Below are positions 17,249-25,184 of a stretch of DNA of 34,648 bases, piece after piece. The notes under the pieces are model-generated. The model saw only the letters and a program-made list of their open reading frames with translations, had not been told where the DNA came from and made no database searches. Each line of letters opens with the position of its first letter. Position 1 is the first letter of the stretch. The position numbers and the translations under genes are program-made. Source of the stretch: Desulfohalobiaceae bacterium S24 (GTDB lineage: Bacteria; Desulfobacterota; Desulfovibrionia; Desulfovibrionales; Desulfothermaceae); contig JAABTT010000036.1 of NCBI GenBank assembly GCA_011389765.1, forward strand, positions 1 to 34,648, written 5' to 3'.

Positions 17249-17649
17249 TCACAAATTGCTATAAAAGACCTTTGCTGGCCGTACCACAAACAGGCAAGGG
17301 GTATGCCGAAGAAAGATCAGAACCGAAAAAGTCCCCCGGAAACGGACGATCCGGACCAGACACTCAGCCGCCAGCCAGTTGCACAGCAGCAGAAAAAAAT
17401 GGACCAGATGCATGCCTCCCAGATCCGCGATCTGAATAGCCGCGGGCCGGGAATACAGGGCAAGAGCCAGGGAGCCGGGACTCACCGCCAGAAGTGCTGC
17501 CCTGCGCTGGGCACAACTGCCAGGGGGGTCAAGGCCAGAAAAGGCAGCCAGTGCCCTGACGGGAGGCAGAGGCTGACCAGTCCTGTGGACAGCAGGGCCA
17601 GAGCGGCCCGAAATGCGAAGGAGCCCGAGATCCTGCCCTCCCCAATCAT
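17249..17649 (-). pseudogene. Remnant of apolipoprotein N-acyltransferase (lnt-like)
   Basis: From ATG 17649 a frame reads RAALALLSTGLVSLCLPSGH and LPFLALTPLAVV, then stops. One frame over it continues RAALLAVSPGSLALALYS, IQIADLGGMHLVHFFLLLCN and WLAAE, then drifts to a stop at 17249. The first part resembles the N-terminal helices of Lnt, and IQIADLGG...FLLLCN resembles the Lnt nitrilase-domain segment usually written IQIADLTGVYGVSFLIVLVN. Between the two, well over 100 residues of a normal Lnt are missing, and the rest of the nitrilase domain is absent. I read it as a decayed gene with a frameshift and a deletion. A chance hydrophobic frame is the alternative. Confidence 0.5.
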
Positions 17650-17717
17650 CTGCCGGGCCTAATCTTCACAAAAATTTGGATAAATTCCGGAAACCGGCCG
17701 CTACAGGGTCCTTTGAA

Positions 17718-18014
17718 TCAATGGTCCTGTGCGTTCATGTCCCTGCAGCCCTTCTGGCAATCCTTGATTTTGGCGGGATCGTCCAGGACCTCGGCGCAGC
17801 CCCAAGTGCATGATTCGAGCGCTCGATCCCGGTTTCTACCACGCTGAATCCGGTACTGCAAGTAGCCACTGCAGCCTACTTTTTCATTGTAAGGCAGGCC
17901 CTGGCAGAAGGTGTCAAAGAGCACATCCCTGCACGGCCCTCCGGCCATGCCCGTCTGCCAGTTCAGCATCAGGGCTCCCAGAATCAATGCGATAAAGATG
18001 AATGTCCTGATCAT
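17718..18014 (-). CDS. Small secreted cysteine-rich protein, unknown function
   Basis: Ninety-eight residues. The start at 18014 has GGAG 7 nt upstream, which favours it over the longer frame from 18047. A signal peptide covers about 1-25 (MIRTFIFIALILGALMLNWQ ... GMAGG). The mature part holds eight cysteines, including two CX3C pairs (SCTWGC and DCQKGC) separated by 14 residues; this recalls helical-hairpin twin-CX3C proteins held by disulfides. I do not recognise the family. It stands alone between the lnt remnant and a repeat block, so context gives no role. A protein folded in the periplasm with disulfides is the cautious reading. Confidence 0.65.
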   Translation of the reverse strand: MIRTFIFIALILGALMLNWQTGMAGGPCRDVLFDTFCQGLPYNEKVGCSGYLQYRIQRGRNRDRALESCTWGCAEVLDDPAKIKDCQKGCRDMNAQDH

Positions 18015-18084
18015 AAATACTCCATATTGAACATCAATCGGGTACATTTACCGCGCCAAAACCATATTGTCAATACGGCAATTG

Positions 18085-18175
18085 CCTGGATTCCGGCCTC
18101 CGCCGGAATGACGGACAGGAGACTGGATTCCGGCTCCCGGATCCGGGTCCGGGACAGACCCCGCCGGAATGACGG
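18085..18175. repeat. Pair of REP-like palindromes (TGGATTCCGGC ... GCCGGAATGACGG)
   Basis: Two tandem copies, 18085-18113 and 18123-18175, begin CTGGATTCCGGC and end GCCGGAATGACGG. The second has a longer loop containing a further palindrome (CCCGGATCCGGG). This is the widespread proteobacterial REP/ITR-type intergenic palindrome. Confidence 0.75.
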
Positions 18176-18190
18176 ATAAGAAAATGAGGC

Positions 18191-18315
18191 TTCACTTCCG
18201 CGCTCCGCGTTCCGCCTTTCTTCACTTCCGCGTTCCGCGTTCCGCGTTTCTACACTTCCGAGTTCCGCGTTCCGCGTTTCTGCACTCCTCACTCCTCACT
18301 CCTCACTCTCTCACT
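18191..18315 (-). repeat. Purine-rich low-complexity repeat, second block
   Basis: On the minus strand the units are GAGTGAGGAGTGAGGAGTG and GCGGAACGCGGAAC. It shares 34 identical bases (18197-18230) with the block at 11228-11261. Its right end encodes the last residues (ESERVRSEE) and the stop of the dynamin-like gene. Confidence 0.75.
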
Positions 18316-20568
18316 TTCATCCGTCGTGAGTTCCCAGTCGCCTGACCGGCAGGCCTCCAGAATGGCCTGGACCAGGGTCTGCCAGCGCTCCCGGAGATAG
18401 GTGCCCTGGGCGATCTTTTTGAACTGCTCCGGCCAGATGTTGGCCCGGTTCATACGGTAAAAGGCCTGCCACTGGTTTCTGACCCCCCTGGCCCGGAAGG
18501 CCCGGTCGGTGAATTCCTCGACAATGGCGAAAATGGCCTGATTCGGCTCATAATGGAACTCTTTGAGCGCGGTCTCGATCTTGCCCAGCACATTCTTATG
18601 GGCCTCCTCCAGGTAGCGCTGCAGGGATTCGGCGTTGGTGATTTTTTCCCGCTGCACAAGATTCTTTAGTGAAAACTTCAGGGAACTCAACATGTTGAAC
18701 TTTTTGAGTTCGATGCGGTCCGGCGTCAGGTTATCCATCTGCTTGCGGATTCGGTGCTGGATGAGCCCCCGAAAGGAAAGCTTGAAGGAAATCAGGATAT
18801 CCAGGGCCTCCTGGATCAAGCGAAAGTTGTATCCGGTCACCGTGCACAAGGCATAGAGCTGCTGCAGGAAATCCGTCCCCTCCGCCTCTGAAAGAAACCC
18901 GAGTCGTCCCGATCCCTTCAGGATCCGACCCACCCCTTGTTTGGCTTCCTCCGTGGTGAAAGACAGGGATTCGTCCAGGTTGAGAAACTTATTGGAAAGA
19001 TGGGCCCTGATTTCGTTCAAAAAATAATAGAAGGCCCCGTCATAGGATTTCTCTTCGGCCCGCTGCCGCTCGATCTTGTCCAGATCCGGTATGCCGGTAT
19101 CCTGTTGGGCCTCCTCAATGACTTCGGTGATACTGCGTACGAAATGGACGTTGGAACTGTCCCTGATCTGAAAGAGTTCGTTCAGGAATTTTTCGAATTG
19201 ATGCACATTCTCCTGCCAGACATTCTCGAACAACTCCAGAAACTGCTGTTCCTCGTTGCTGCCGATAGTTTCCGCACCCAGAATGGTTTCCGGCCTCGCC
19301 CGGGTGAAAAGTCTCTCGATCTCCTGTTGCAGGGCCTGGAGCTGCTCTTGGTTTTTCCGGACGTAACGGGCGTCGATGTTTTCAATATGCGCGGTCAGGT
19401 AAGCCAGAGCCGGATCCAGAACCTCGCTGCGCACCTCGTCCCCGTTCGAACAATCCGCAACCACGAGTTCCGCAAAAAGCGTGCCCTTGCTCTGGATCTG
19501 TTCCGAGATGTCCGTGCAGTTGGCCAGGTTGTCCCCGAGTTCCTCACCGGCCACGGTGCGGTTCAAGACCATCAGGCTCCAGTCATGCAGGGGAAGTTCC
19601 GGCACCGCCCTGGCGCAGGTGTCGTAAAGATGGATGTCGGTTTCATTCCAGCTGTCCCCACTCGGGGAGGGCAGGCGGACAAAAAACAGCAGATCCACAT
19701 CATGGGCCAGGATTTTCAAAAGCCGTTCTTCATGGCCGAGGCCGGTATCCCCCAGACCGGGCATGTCCACGAAACCGATCTCCGAGACATCGGCATCCGG
19801 GAAGGGGCACTGGATCCTGACCTCCTGCACCGCGAAAAAAGCGGACTGCGGCTGGTTCGAGTCGGCCGACGTCCGGCTGACGTAGTCCCTGATCTGATCC
19901 CTGGTGATCTGCCTGGGTTCCTGGCCCAGGAGCTCCCGATACTGGGGATAGGCTTCGTGGTAACGCTGCAGGGAGGCATATTGGGCTTTGGCCACCGCCG
20001 AATGCTTTTTTTCAGCCGGCAGCTCCGGCAGAACCCCGGCCGCGAACGCGTTCAGGCTCAAAGGTTTCGCCCCCAGCTCCAGTTTCTCGAAATAGGGTGC
20101 AATCACCTCGTCCAGAAAAATCGAAGGGGCATAAAAGCTTACCGTGGCAACGATCTCCCCCTGATTGTTCATGATACTGCTGCGCACCCCGGTGCAATCC
20201 GTCCGGTTGCCGTCGGGTATCTCCCGGGGCCCCAGTCCGGTGAGGGTCTGCAGAAGCCGGCTCTTGCCCTGCCTGGCCAGCCCGACCATCCCGATATTCA
20301 GGGTCTGCCTGGAAAAACGCGAACGGAGCTTGTCCAGACGTCCAAGCTGGGAGGCGATCTCGCTCCTCAACTCGGAACAGCGTTGCTGCAGCGAAGCCAG
20401 CTGCAGCCGGTTCCCCTGGTCAATGGACTGCTTGAAGGTCTCTTCTTCATCCAGAAACCGTGTCAACAGTCCCTGCATCTCTTCAAGGCTCGCCTCGATG
20501 CGCTTGATCTTTTCCAAAAGCGGTCGGCGCCGGGACACGATATCCCGCGCCTGCTCTGTTCTGCTCAT
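18289..20568 (-). CDS. Dynamin-like large GTPase
   Basis: A 759-residue protein. An N-terminal coiled coil (10-90) precedes a dynamin-type GTPase domain: G1 GLARQGKS (96-103), a switch I candidate in TDCTGVRSS (Thr127), G3 DMPGLGD (268-274), and LNRT (335-338) where NKxD is expected. The insertion of about 130 residues between G1/G2 and G3 is large, as in bacterial dynamin-like proteins. The C-terminal 400 residues are helical and charged, fitting a stalk. No clear membrane helix is seen. The start at 20568 has AAGGAGAG just upstream. Bacterial dynamins remodel membranes or, in some cases, protect against phage, but nothing here decides the role. The missing Asp of G4 is odd. The gene is single and diverges from rnf. 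Confidence 0.75.
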   Translation of the reverse strand: MSRTEQARDIVSRRRPLLEKIKRIEASLEEMQGLLTRFLDEEETFKQSIDQGNRLQLASLQQRCSELRSEIASQLGRLDKLRSRFSRQTLNIGMVGLARQGKSRLLQTLTGLGPREIPDGNRTDCTGVRSSIMNNQGEIVATVSFYAPSIFLDEVIAPYFEKLELGAKPLSLNAFAAGVLPELPAEKKHSAVAKAQYASLQRYHEAYPQYRELLGQEPRQITRDQIRDYVSRTSADSNQPQSAFFAVQEVRIQCPFPDADVSEIGFVDMPGLGDTGLGHEERLLKILAHDVDLLFFVRLPSPSGDSWNETDIHLYDTCARAVPELPLHDWSLMVLNRTVAGEELGDNLANCTDISEQIQSKGTLFAELVVADCSNGDEVRSEVLDPALAYLTAHIENIDARYVRKNQEQLQALQQEIERLFTRARPETILGAETIGSNEEQQFLELFENVWQENVHQFEKFLNELFQIRDSSNVHFVRSITEVIEEAQQDTGIPDLDKIERQRAEEKSYDGAFYYFLNEIRAHLSNKFLNLDESLSFTTEEAKQGVGRILKGSGRLGFLSEAEGTDFLQQLYALCTVTGYNFRLIQEALDILISFKLSFRGLIQHRIRKQMDNLTPDRIELKKFNMLSSLKFSLKNLVQREKITNAESLQRYLEEAHKNVLGKIETALKEFHYEPNQAIFAIVEEFTDRAFRARGVRNQWQAFYRMNRANIWPEQFKKIAQGTYLRERWQTLVQAILEACRSGDWELTTDESERVRSEE

Positions 20569-20731
20569 AAGCTCTCCTTTCGGTCTTCGCCGCAGGCCTC
20601 TGCACAAAGACCCACACTCTATATCCGATTTCAAATACCAGCAGGGCTGAAGGGACCGCCCGCCGAAATTACCGTATCACCCTCAATCCTACAGGGGAGA
20701 CCACAAAAGATCAAACTGTATTTTGCAGCGC

Positions 20732-20760
20732 TTGACAATCCTTAAAAATCTCAATAAGAG
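20732..20760 (+). promoter_or_regulatory. Candidate sigma-70 promoter for the rnf operon
   Basis: A perfect -35 box TTGACA (20732-20737) is followed 17 nt later by a weak -10 (TAAGAG, 20755-20760). It lies in the gap shared by the divergent dynamin-like gene and rnfC, and points to rnfC. The -10 match is only 3 of 6, so this is tentative. Confidence 0.4.
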
Positions 20761-20764
20761 AAGA

Positions 20765-20787
20765 AAGCCCCTGATAAAACAGGGCTT
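20765..20787 (+). promoter_or_regulatory. Hairpin in the rnf leader
   Basis: AAGCCCCTG and CAGGGCTT pair (eight pairs, one bulged C) around ATAAAA. No T-run follows on the plus strand. If the promoter at 20732 is real, the hairpin sits at the very 5' end of the rnf transcript, where it could protect the RNA or regulate it. Confidence 0.45.
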
Positions 20788-20864
20788 ATAGTCGGTTGGA
20801 AATGGAAATCCGATCCCTGCAAACTCCCGGATCCCTCAATAGCCTGAAGCAAGAGAGCGTGCGC

Positions 20865-22148
20865 ATGAAAGCAGCCAGTTTTCAAGGCGGATTGGCCCTG
20901 CCTGTTCCGGATAAATTCGAATCCCAAGCCATAACCACCCTGCCTGCTCCTGACAGGGTTCTGCTTCCTTTGCTTCATCACCCGGAGCAGGCTTATGAGC
21001 TGCAGGTAAAAAAAGGAGCGCTTATCAAGCAGGGACAGCCTGTCGGCGAAGGCGTATCTAGCCTGGTTTTGGCCCCGATATCCGGGAAAGTCGAGGAGAT
21101 CAACAAAAACTTCAAGCTGCCAGGCGGAGCCCTCACCACGGCCATACGCATCGCAGCCTCCGACGAGGAATTTCCTGACGAGGCACCGCCGGCAGTCCCA
21201 GACTCCGGCACCCTCCAAAAGATACTCGGCACCGGCCTCAGCGAACTCAGCGAAAGCCCTGTCCCGCTGTTTGAAAAACTGCGCTCCATCCGTTCCAAAC
21301 GGGTCCGGACCCTGATCATCAACTGTCTGGATGAATTTTTCATCCAGGGGCGCTCGGCTGCCCTGGCTTCGCAACACACCCCTGACCTTCTGGCGGGCAT
21401 CGATCTCCTTGTACAATATTCAGGTGCCGAATCCGCGGTTATTACGGTGTATGCCGAGTCCGCCCAGGCCCTCCAGTCCCTTCAGGAAAGCGGGACAAAA
21501 TGTCACATCCTGCCGGTCAAGGCCAAGCACCCACAGCATGCGGAAAAACTCCTGGTTACGGCGGTCACCGGCCGGGAATACGACGTAGACCTGACTCCGG
21601 AAGACCTCGGCGTCAGCGTCATCAGCGCCGAGACCGCCTATTGGGTTTCCAGGGCGGTCAATCGCCGGGAAGCCGCTCTCGACAAGCTGCTCACGGTTGC
21701 CGGCGGCAGTTTGAAAGAACCCCGGAACTGTTTCGTTCGAATCGGCACGCCCCTGCAAGAGGTCTTGACCCACCTTGGCCAGGATATTGCAGACGGGGAC
21801 AAGGTCATCCTGGGCGGCCCCTTGTCCGGACAGGCGGTTTCCGATCCGGACACCCCGGTCACCCAGCAGACCCACCTCGTTTTTATCCAGAAAAAGACGG
21901 ACCTGCATGTCTTTTCCCAGGATGCGGTTTGCTTTAAATGCGGTCTGTGTGTCCAAATCTGCCCCATGCGGCTGATGCCTTTTCTTATTTCCGGTTTTTC
22001 CGAAGGCGGACTCTATGATCTGGCTGAAAAAAACAGTCTGTTCACCTGCATCGAGTGCGGCTGTTGCGCCTATGTCTGTCCGGTGAATATCCCCATGGTC
22101 CAATGGATACAGCTCGGAAAATCCGCGATTCGCGCACAAAGGAGTTAA
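20865..22148 (+). CDS. rnfC: Rnf complex subunit RnfC (NADH-binding, Fe-S)
   Basis: A 427-residue peripheral subunit of the Rnf complex; in the family it binds NADH and FMN and passes electrons through [4Fe-4S] clusters. The N-terminal sandwich domain is recognisable (SFQGGLALPVP, LPAPDRVLLPLLHHPEQAYE, APISGKVEEI). Two ferredoxin clusters sit near the end: CFKCGLCVQICP (about 355-366) and CIECGCCAYVCP (about 396-407). The start is not certain: ATG 20865 (MKAASFQGG) has AGAGAG upstream and begins where the family does, while ATG 20802 would add 21 residues. It is first in rnfCDGEAB, and rnfD starts 4 bp after its stop. Confidence 0.92.
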   Translation: MKAASFQGGLALPVPDKFESQAITTLPAPDRVLLPLLHHPEQAYELQVKKGALIKQGQPVGEGVSSLVLAPISGKVEEINKNFKLPGGALTTAIRIAASDEEFPDEAPPAVPDSGTLQKILGTGLSELSESPVPLFEKLRSIRSKRVRTLIINCLDEFFIQGRSAALASQHTPDLLAGIDLLVQYSGAESAVITVYAESAQALQSLQESGTKCHILPVKAKHPQHAEKLLVTAVTGREYDVDLTPEDLGVSVISAETAYWVSRAVNRREAALDKLLTVAGGSLKEPRNCFVRIGTPLQEVLTHLGQDIADGDKVILGGPLSGQAVSDPDTPVTQQTHLVFIQKKTDLHVFSQDAVCFKCGLCVQICPMRLMPFLISGFSEGGLYDLAEKNSLFTCIECGCCAYVCPVNIPMVQWIQLGKSAIRAQRS

Positions 22149-22152
22149 GGCT

Positions 22153-23103
22153 ATGCATTCGCTCAGGCTTGTTGTTTCCCCGCACCCGCACCTGCATAGC
22201 GGACAGAGCCTGTCCGCTATGATGCAGCAGATTATGATCGCCCTGCTTCCGGCCGTGATCTTCGGGGTCTATCTCTTTGGTTTCGATGCCCTACGGGTGA
22301 TCATCCTCTCCATGGGCTCGGCCGTAGGCTGGGAATATCTGATCCGCAAAGCCAGTCAAAGGCCCGGCCGGCTGACCGATCTCACGGCTCTGACCAGCGG
22401 GCTGATCTTTGCCATGCTTCTTCCCGCCTCTATCCCCTGGTGGATCATCCTCCTCGGCACTTTGATCATGATCGGCCTGGGCAAGGAGGTTTTCGGCGGC
22501 TTTGGCACCAATCCCTTCAACGGGGTGCTCATCGCCTGGGTGGTCCTCAAGATGTCCTATCCGGACTTTATGCTGGACTGGCCGGCGATCGCCATGAACG
22601 CCGATCTGGCAACCACACCCATGGAAGTTTTTAAAACGCAGGGTCCGAGCTTTGTGCAGGAGTCTTTTTCCCTGAGCGAGATGTTTTTCGGCTTCACGAC
22701 CGGCCCCATCGGGCAGGGATCGGCCTTCTGCCTGCTGCTGGGCGGCGGCTGGCTCTTGTACAAGAGAGTTGTGGATTGGCGGATTCCGCTCTGCTACCTG
22801 GCCGGTGTTTTTGTTTTTTCCGGCCTCTTCTGGGCTCTGCAGATCGGATCGGGCAATGCCGATCCCCTGTTTCACCTCTTTGCAGGCGGAACCATGCTTG
22901 CAGCCTTTTTTCTGGCCACAGACCCGCCGTCAAGCCCGACCACCCCGGACGGAATGATCCTCTTCGGCCTGCTGGCCGGAGTCTTGACTGCGATCATCCG
23001 CATGTGGGGGATCTGGCCGTTTGGGGCCTGTTATGCGGTTTTGATCATGAGTATGTTCACCCCCTTTCTGGATAAAATAGCACCTGAGGTTTACGGGAGG
23101 TAA
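22153..23103 (+). CDS. rnfD: Rnf complex subunit RnfD (membrane, FMN)
   Basis: A 316-residue membrane subunit homologous to NqrB, with about nine or ten helices. Typical motifs are VSPHPHLHSGQS at the start and GGFGTNPFNGVLIAWVVL in the core. A threonine in DLATTPMEVF (Thr154/155) is the likely site of covalently bound FMN. With RnfG it forms the membrane electron path that drives Na+ or H+ export. AAGGAG sits upstream, overlapping the end of rnfC, so the two are tightly coupled. The stop is 6 bp before rnfG. Confidence 0.93.
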   Translation: MHSLRLVVSPHPHLHSGQSLSAMMQQIMIALLPAVIFGVYLFGFDALRVIILSMGSAVGWEYLIRKASQRPGRLTDLTALTSGLIFAMLLPASIPWWIILLGTLIMIGLGKEVFGGFGTNPFNGVLIAWVVLKMSYPDFMLDWPAIAMNADLATTPMEVFKTQGPSFVQESFSLSEMFFGFTTGPIGQGSAFCLLLGGGWLLYKRVVDWRIPLCYLAGVFVFSGLFWALQIGSGNADPLFHLFAGGTMLAAFFLATDPPSSPTTPDGMILFGLLAGVLTAIIRMWGIWPFGACYAVLIMSMFTPFLDKIAPEVYGR

Positions 23104-23109
23104 GACGCT

Positions 23110-23700
23110 GTGACTGCACGTGAAATCGTTCGCATGGTCCTCGTCTTGACGATTGTTACCGGGATTTGGGGGGGACTCCTTTCCCTGGTCAAAATCGCCA
23201 CGGAAGATCAGATCCAATACCAGCGGATCACGAACATCAAGGCCCCGGCCCTGAAAAGGGCCTTAACCGTTGAGTACGACAACGATCCGATCAAGGATCG
23301 AAAAACCATAGTCATCGGGACCGACTCAAAAGGCAAGCCCATTGAAAGGGCGGTATTTCCGGCCAAACAAAAGGGAAAAATCGTGGCGGTCGGTTTTGAG
23401 GCCTATGGCGGCGGATATGAGGGAGATATCGGGGTGATGCTGACTATTCTGGTGGAGGAGGATACGCTGGGCAGCATTGCCATCACGACCCACACCGAAA
23501 CTCCGGGAGTGGGGACGATTGCCTTTCAAAACGATACGTTCATGAATCAGTTCAAAAACAGATCCCTGAATACGAATCTGTCCCCCGGCGGCGGCAATGT
23601 CGATGCGGTGACCGGGGCCACTTACACTTCCGACGGCGTGGCCAAGGCGGTGCAACAGGGAATTGAAATTTACAAAAAACATAAGGAAGATATTCTCTGA
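23110..23700 (+). CDS. rnfG: Rnf complex subunit RnfG (periplasmic FMN protein)
   Basis: A 196-residue subunit with one N-terminal membrane anchor (VRMVLVLTIVTGIWGGLLSL) and a periplasmic FMN-binding domain. The flavinylation motif is VTGATYTS near the end, with Thr171 the expected FMN-linked residue. Flavin transfer needs an ApbE enzyme, which is not encoded in this window. It starts with GTG at 23110 behind GGGAGG. A 137-bp AT-rich gap separates it from rnfE, the longest inside the operon. Confidence 0.92.
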   Translation: MTAREIVRMVLVLTIVTGIWGGLLSLVKIATEDQIQYQRITNIKAPALKRALTVEYDNDPIKDRKTIVIGTDSKGKPIERAVFPAKQKGKIVAVGFEAYGGGYEGDIGVMLTILVEEDTLGSIAITTHTETPGVGTIAFQNDTFMNQFKNRSLNTNLSPGGGNVDAVTGATYTSDGVAKAVQQGIEIYKKHKEDIL

Positions 23701-23837
23701 GAATTTCATCAAACAAGTATGTATAGGCTTTAAGAAAATGATTTTGGATTTTGTTGCTGTAAGATCTTGATTTTCTTCCATTCAGCAATAGTATACCTTC
23801 AATCTTATTTCTTCAATTCTATAAAGGAGTTGGCTTC

Positions 23838-24452
23838 ATGTCGAGAATCGTTGATGAATTCACAAAGGGACTCTGGAAGGAAATCCCCCCGTTCCGCTTT
23901 GTCCTCGGGTTGTGTCCGGTCCTGGCCGTGACCTCCAGCGTCAGCAGCGCCCTGGGACTCGGCTGCGGGGTGATATTTGTGCTCATGGTCAGCAACACCC
24001 TGGTTTCAACCTTTCGGCATCATATCCCTTCCAAGATCCGGGTTCCGGTCTTTATCGTCATCATCGCCTCGGCAGTAACCATTGTAGAGCTGATGATGGA
24101 AGCCTATTTTTATTCCCTGTACGAAGTCCTGGGAATCTGGATCCCCCTGATCGTGGTCAATTGCCTTATCCTGGGCCGGGCAGAAGCCTTCGCCAGAAAA
24201 GAGGCCGTACACTTGGCAGTGGCCGACGGATTGGGCATGGGGATTGGTTTCACAACCTCCTTGGTTGTCCTGGCCAGCATCAGGGAAGTCATCGGAGCCG
24301 GAACCTGGTTCGGCCTGCAGGTCATGCCCAAGGCCTATCTCGGTTTTGAACTTTTCCAGCGGCCGCCGGGAGCGTTTATCTGCCTCGGTCTCATGCTGGC
24401 TGTGATCAACTTCATCTCCCTGAAAACCGAAAAAAAGGGCGCTGCCTGTTAA
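23838..24452 (+). CDS. rnfE: Rnf complex subunit RnfE (membrane)
   Basis: A 204-residue integral membrane protein with six predicted helices, homologous to NqrD and to RnfA. Cys26 (GLCPVLA) and Cys109 (VNCLILGRAEAF) are the conserved pair which, with the matching pair of RnfA, is known to hold an intramembrane iron-sulfur cluster. An ideal ribosome binding site (AAGGAG) lies 9 nt upstream. Confidence 0.93.
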   Translation: MSRIVDEFTKGLWKEIPPFRFVLGLCPVLAVTSSVSSALGLGCGVIFVLMVSNTLVSTFRHHIPSKIRVPVFIVIIASAVTIVELMMEAYFYSLYEVLGIWIPLIVVNCLILGRAEAFARKEAVHLAVADGLGMGIGFTTSLVVLASIREVIGAGTWFGLQVMPKAYLGFELFQRPPGAFICLGLMLAVINFISLKTEKKGAAC

Positions 24453-24546
24453 ATCGCAACAAATGTGTGGGGCAGTCCCTTGAAACGCTCAACAGAAAAC
24501 CGGATCTGCACGATTCAAACGCACATCTTAGGAAAGGGATTTCGCT

Positions 24547-25125
24547 ATGGCTGATTATCTGCTCATGATGGTCACGGCAATCTTTGCCAATAACATCCTC
24601 TTGATCCGTTTTTTGGGCCTCTGCCCCTTTGTCGGGGTTTCCACAAGCCTGGAAAGCGCCCTGGGCATGTCTGCGGCCGCCTTGTTCGTCAATGTTCTGG
24701 CCAGCACGATTTCCTGGAACGTCTATAATTTCCTGCTCGTTCCTTTGGAACTGGAATATCTGCGGACCGTTGCCTTCATCCTGGTGATTGCCTCTCTGGT
24801 GCAGCTCGTGGAGATTATTCTCCAGAAAGTCGCCCCGGCTCTGTACCGGGCCTTGGGAATTTACCTGCCCTTGATCACCACCAACTGTATGATCTTCGGG
24901 GTGGCGGTCTTGAATATTCAAGAAAAGCACAGCTTCATGGAAACTATTGTCTATGCTTTTGCCACGGCCATCGGCTTCAGTCTGGCCCTGATCATTCTGG
25001 CCGCGATCCGGGAGCGCTTCGCACTGGGCAAAGTCCCGGCCATGATGAGCGGTTTTCCAGCAGCCCTGATTACAGCCGGACTGATGGCCCTGTGCTTCAC
25101 CGGCTTTATGGGTTTAGGCCAATAA
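24547..25125 (+). CDS. rnfA: Rnf complex subunit RnfA (membrane)
   Basis: A 192-residue integral membrane protein with six helices, homologous to NqrE and to RnfE but inserted in the opposite topology in known complexes. Conserved cysteines are Cys26 (GLCPFVGVS) and Cys114 (TNCMIFGVA). AGGAAAGG precedes the start. A 94-bp gap follows rnfE. Confidence 0.93.
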   Translation: MADYLLMMVTAIFANNILLIRFLGLCPFVGVSTSLESALGMSAAALFVNVLASTISWNVYNFLLVPLELEYLRTVAFILVIASLVQLVEIILQKVAPALYRALGIYLPLITTNCMIFGVAVLNIQEKHSFMETIVYAFATAIGFSLALIILAAIRERFALGKVPAMMSGFPAALITAGLMALCFTGFMGLGQ

Positions 25126-25184
25126 GAGGGCTGTAACGACAATTTTTTTGAACATCAGGACCCATTGAGATACAGGAGCAGCAT

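Noticed and set aside
17303..17662. 119-codon hydrophilic frame on the plus strand
   Set aside because: It lies opposite the lnt-like remnant, is low in complexity (Q, P, R) and has no similarity I recognise.
18937..20745. 602-codon open frame opposite the dynamin-like gene
   Set aside because: Antisense shadow of a gene with P-loop motifs; no ribosome binding site and no family resemblance.
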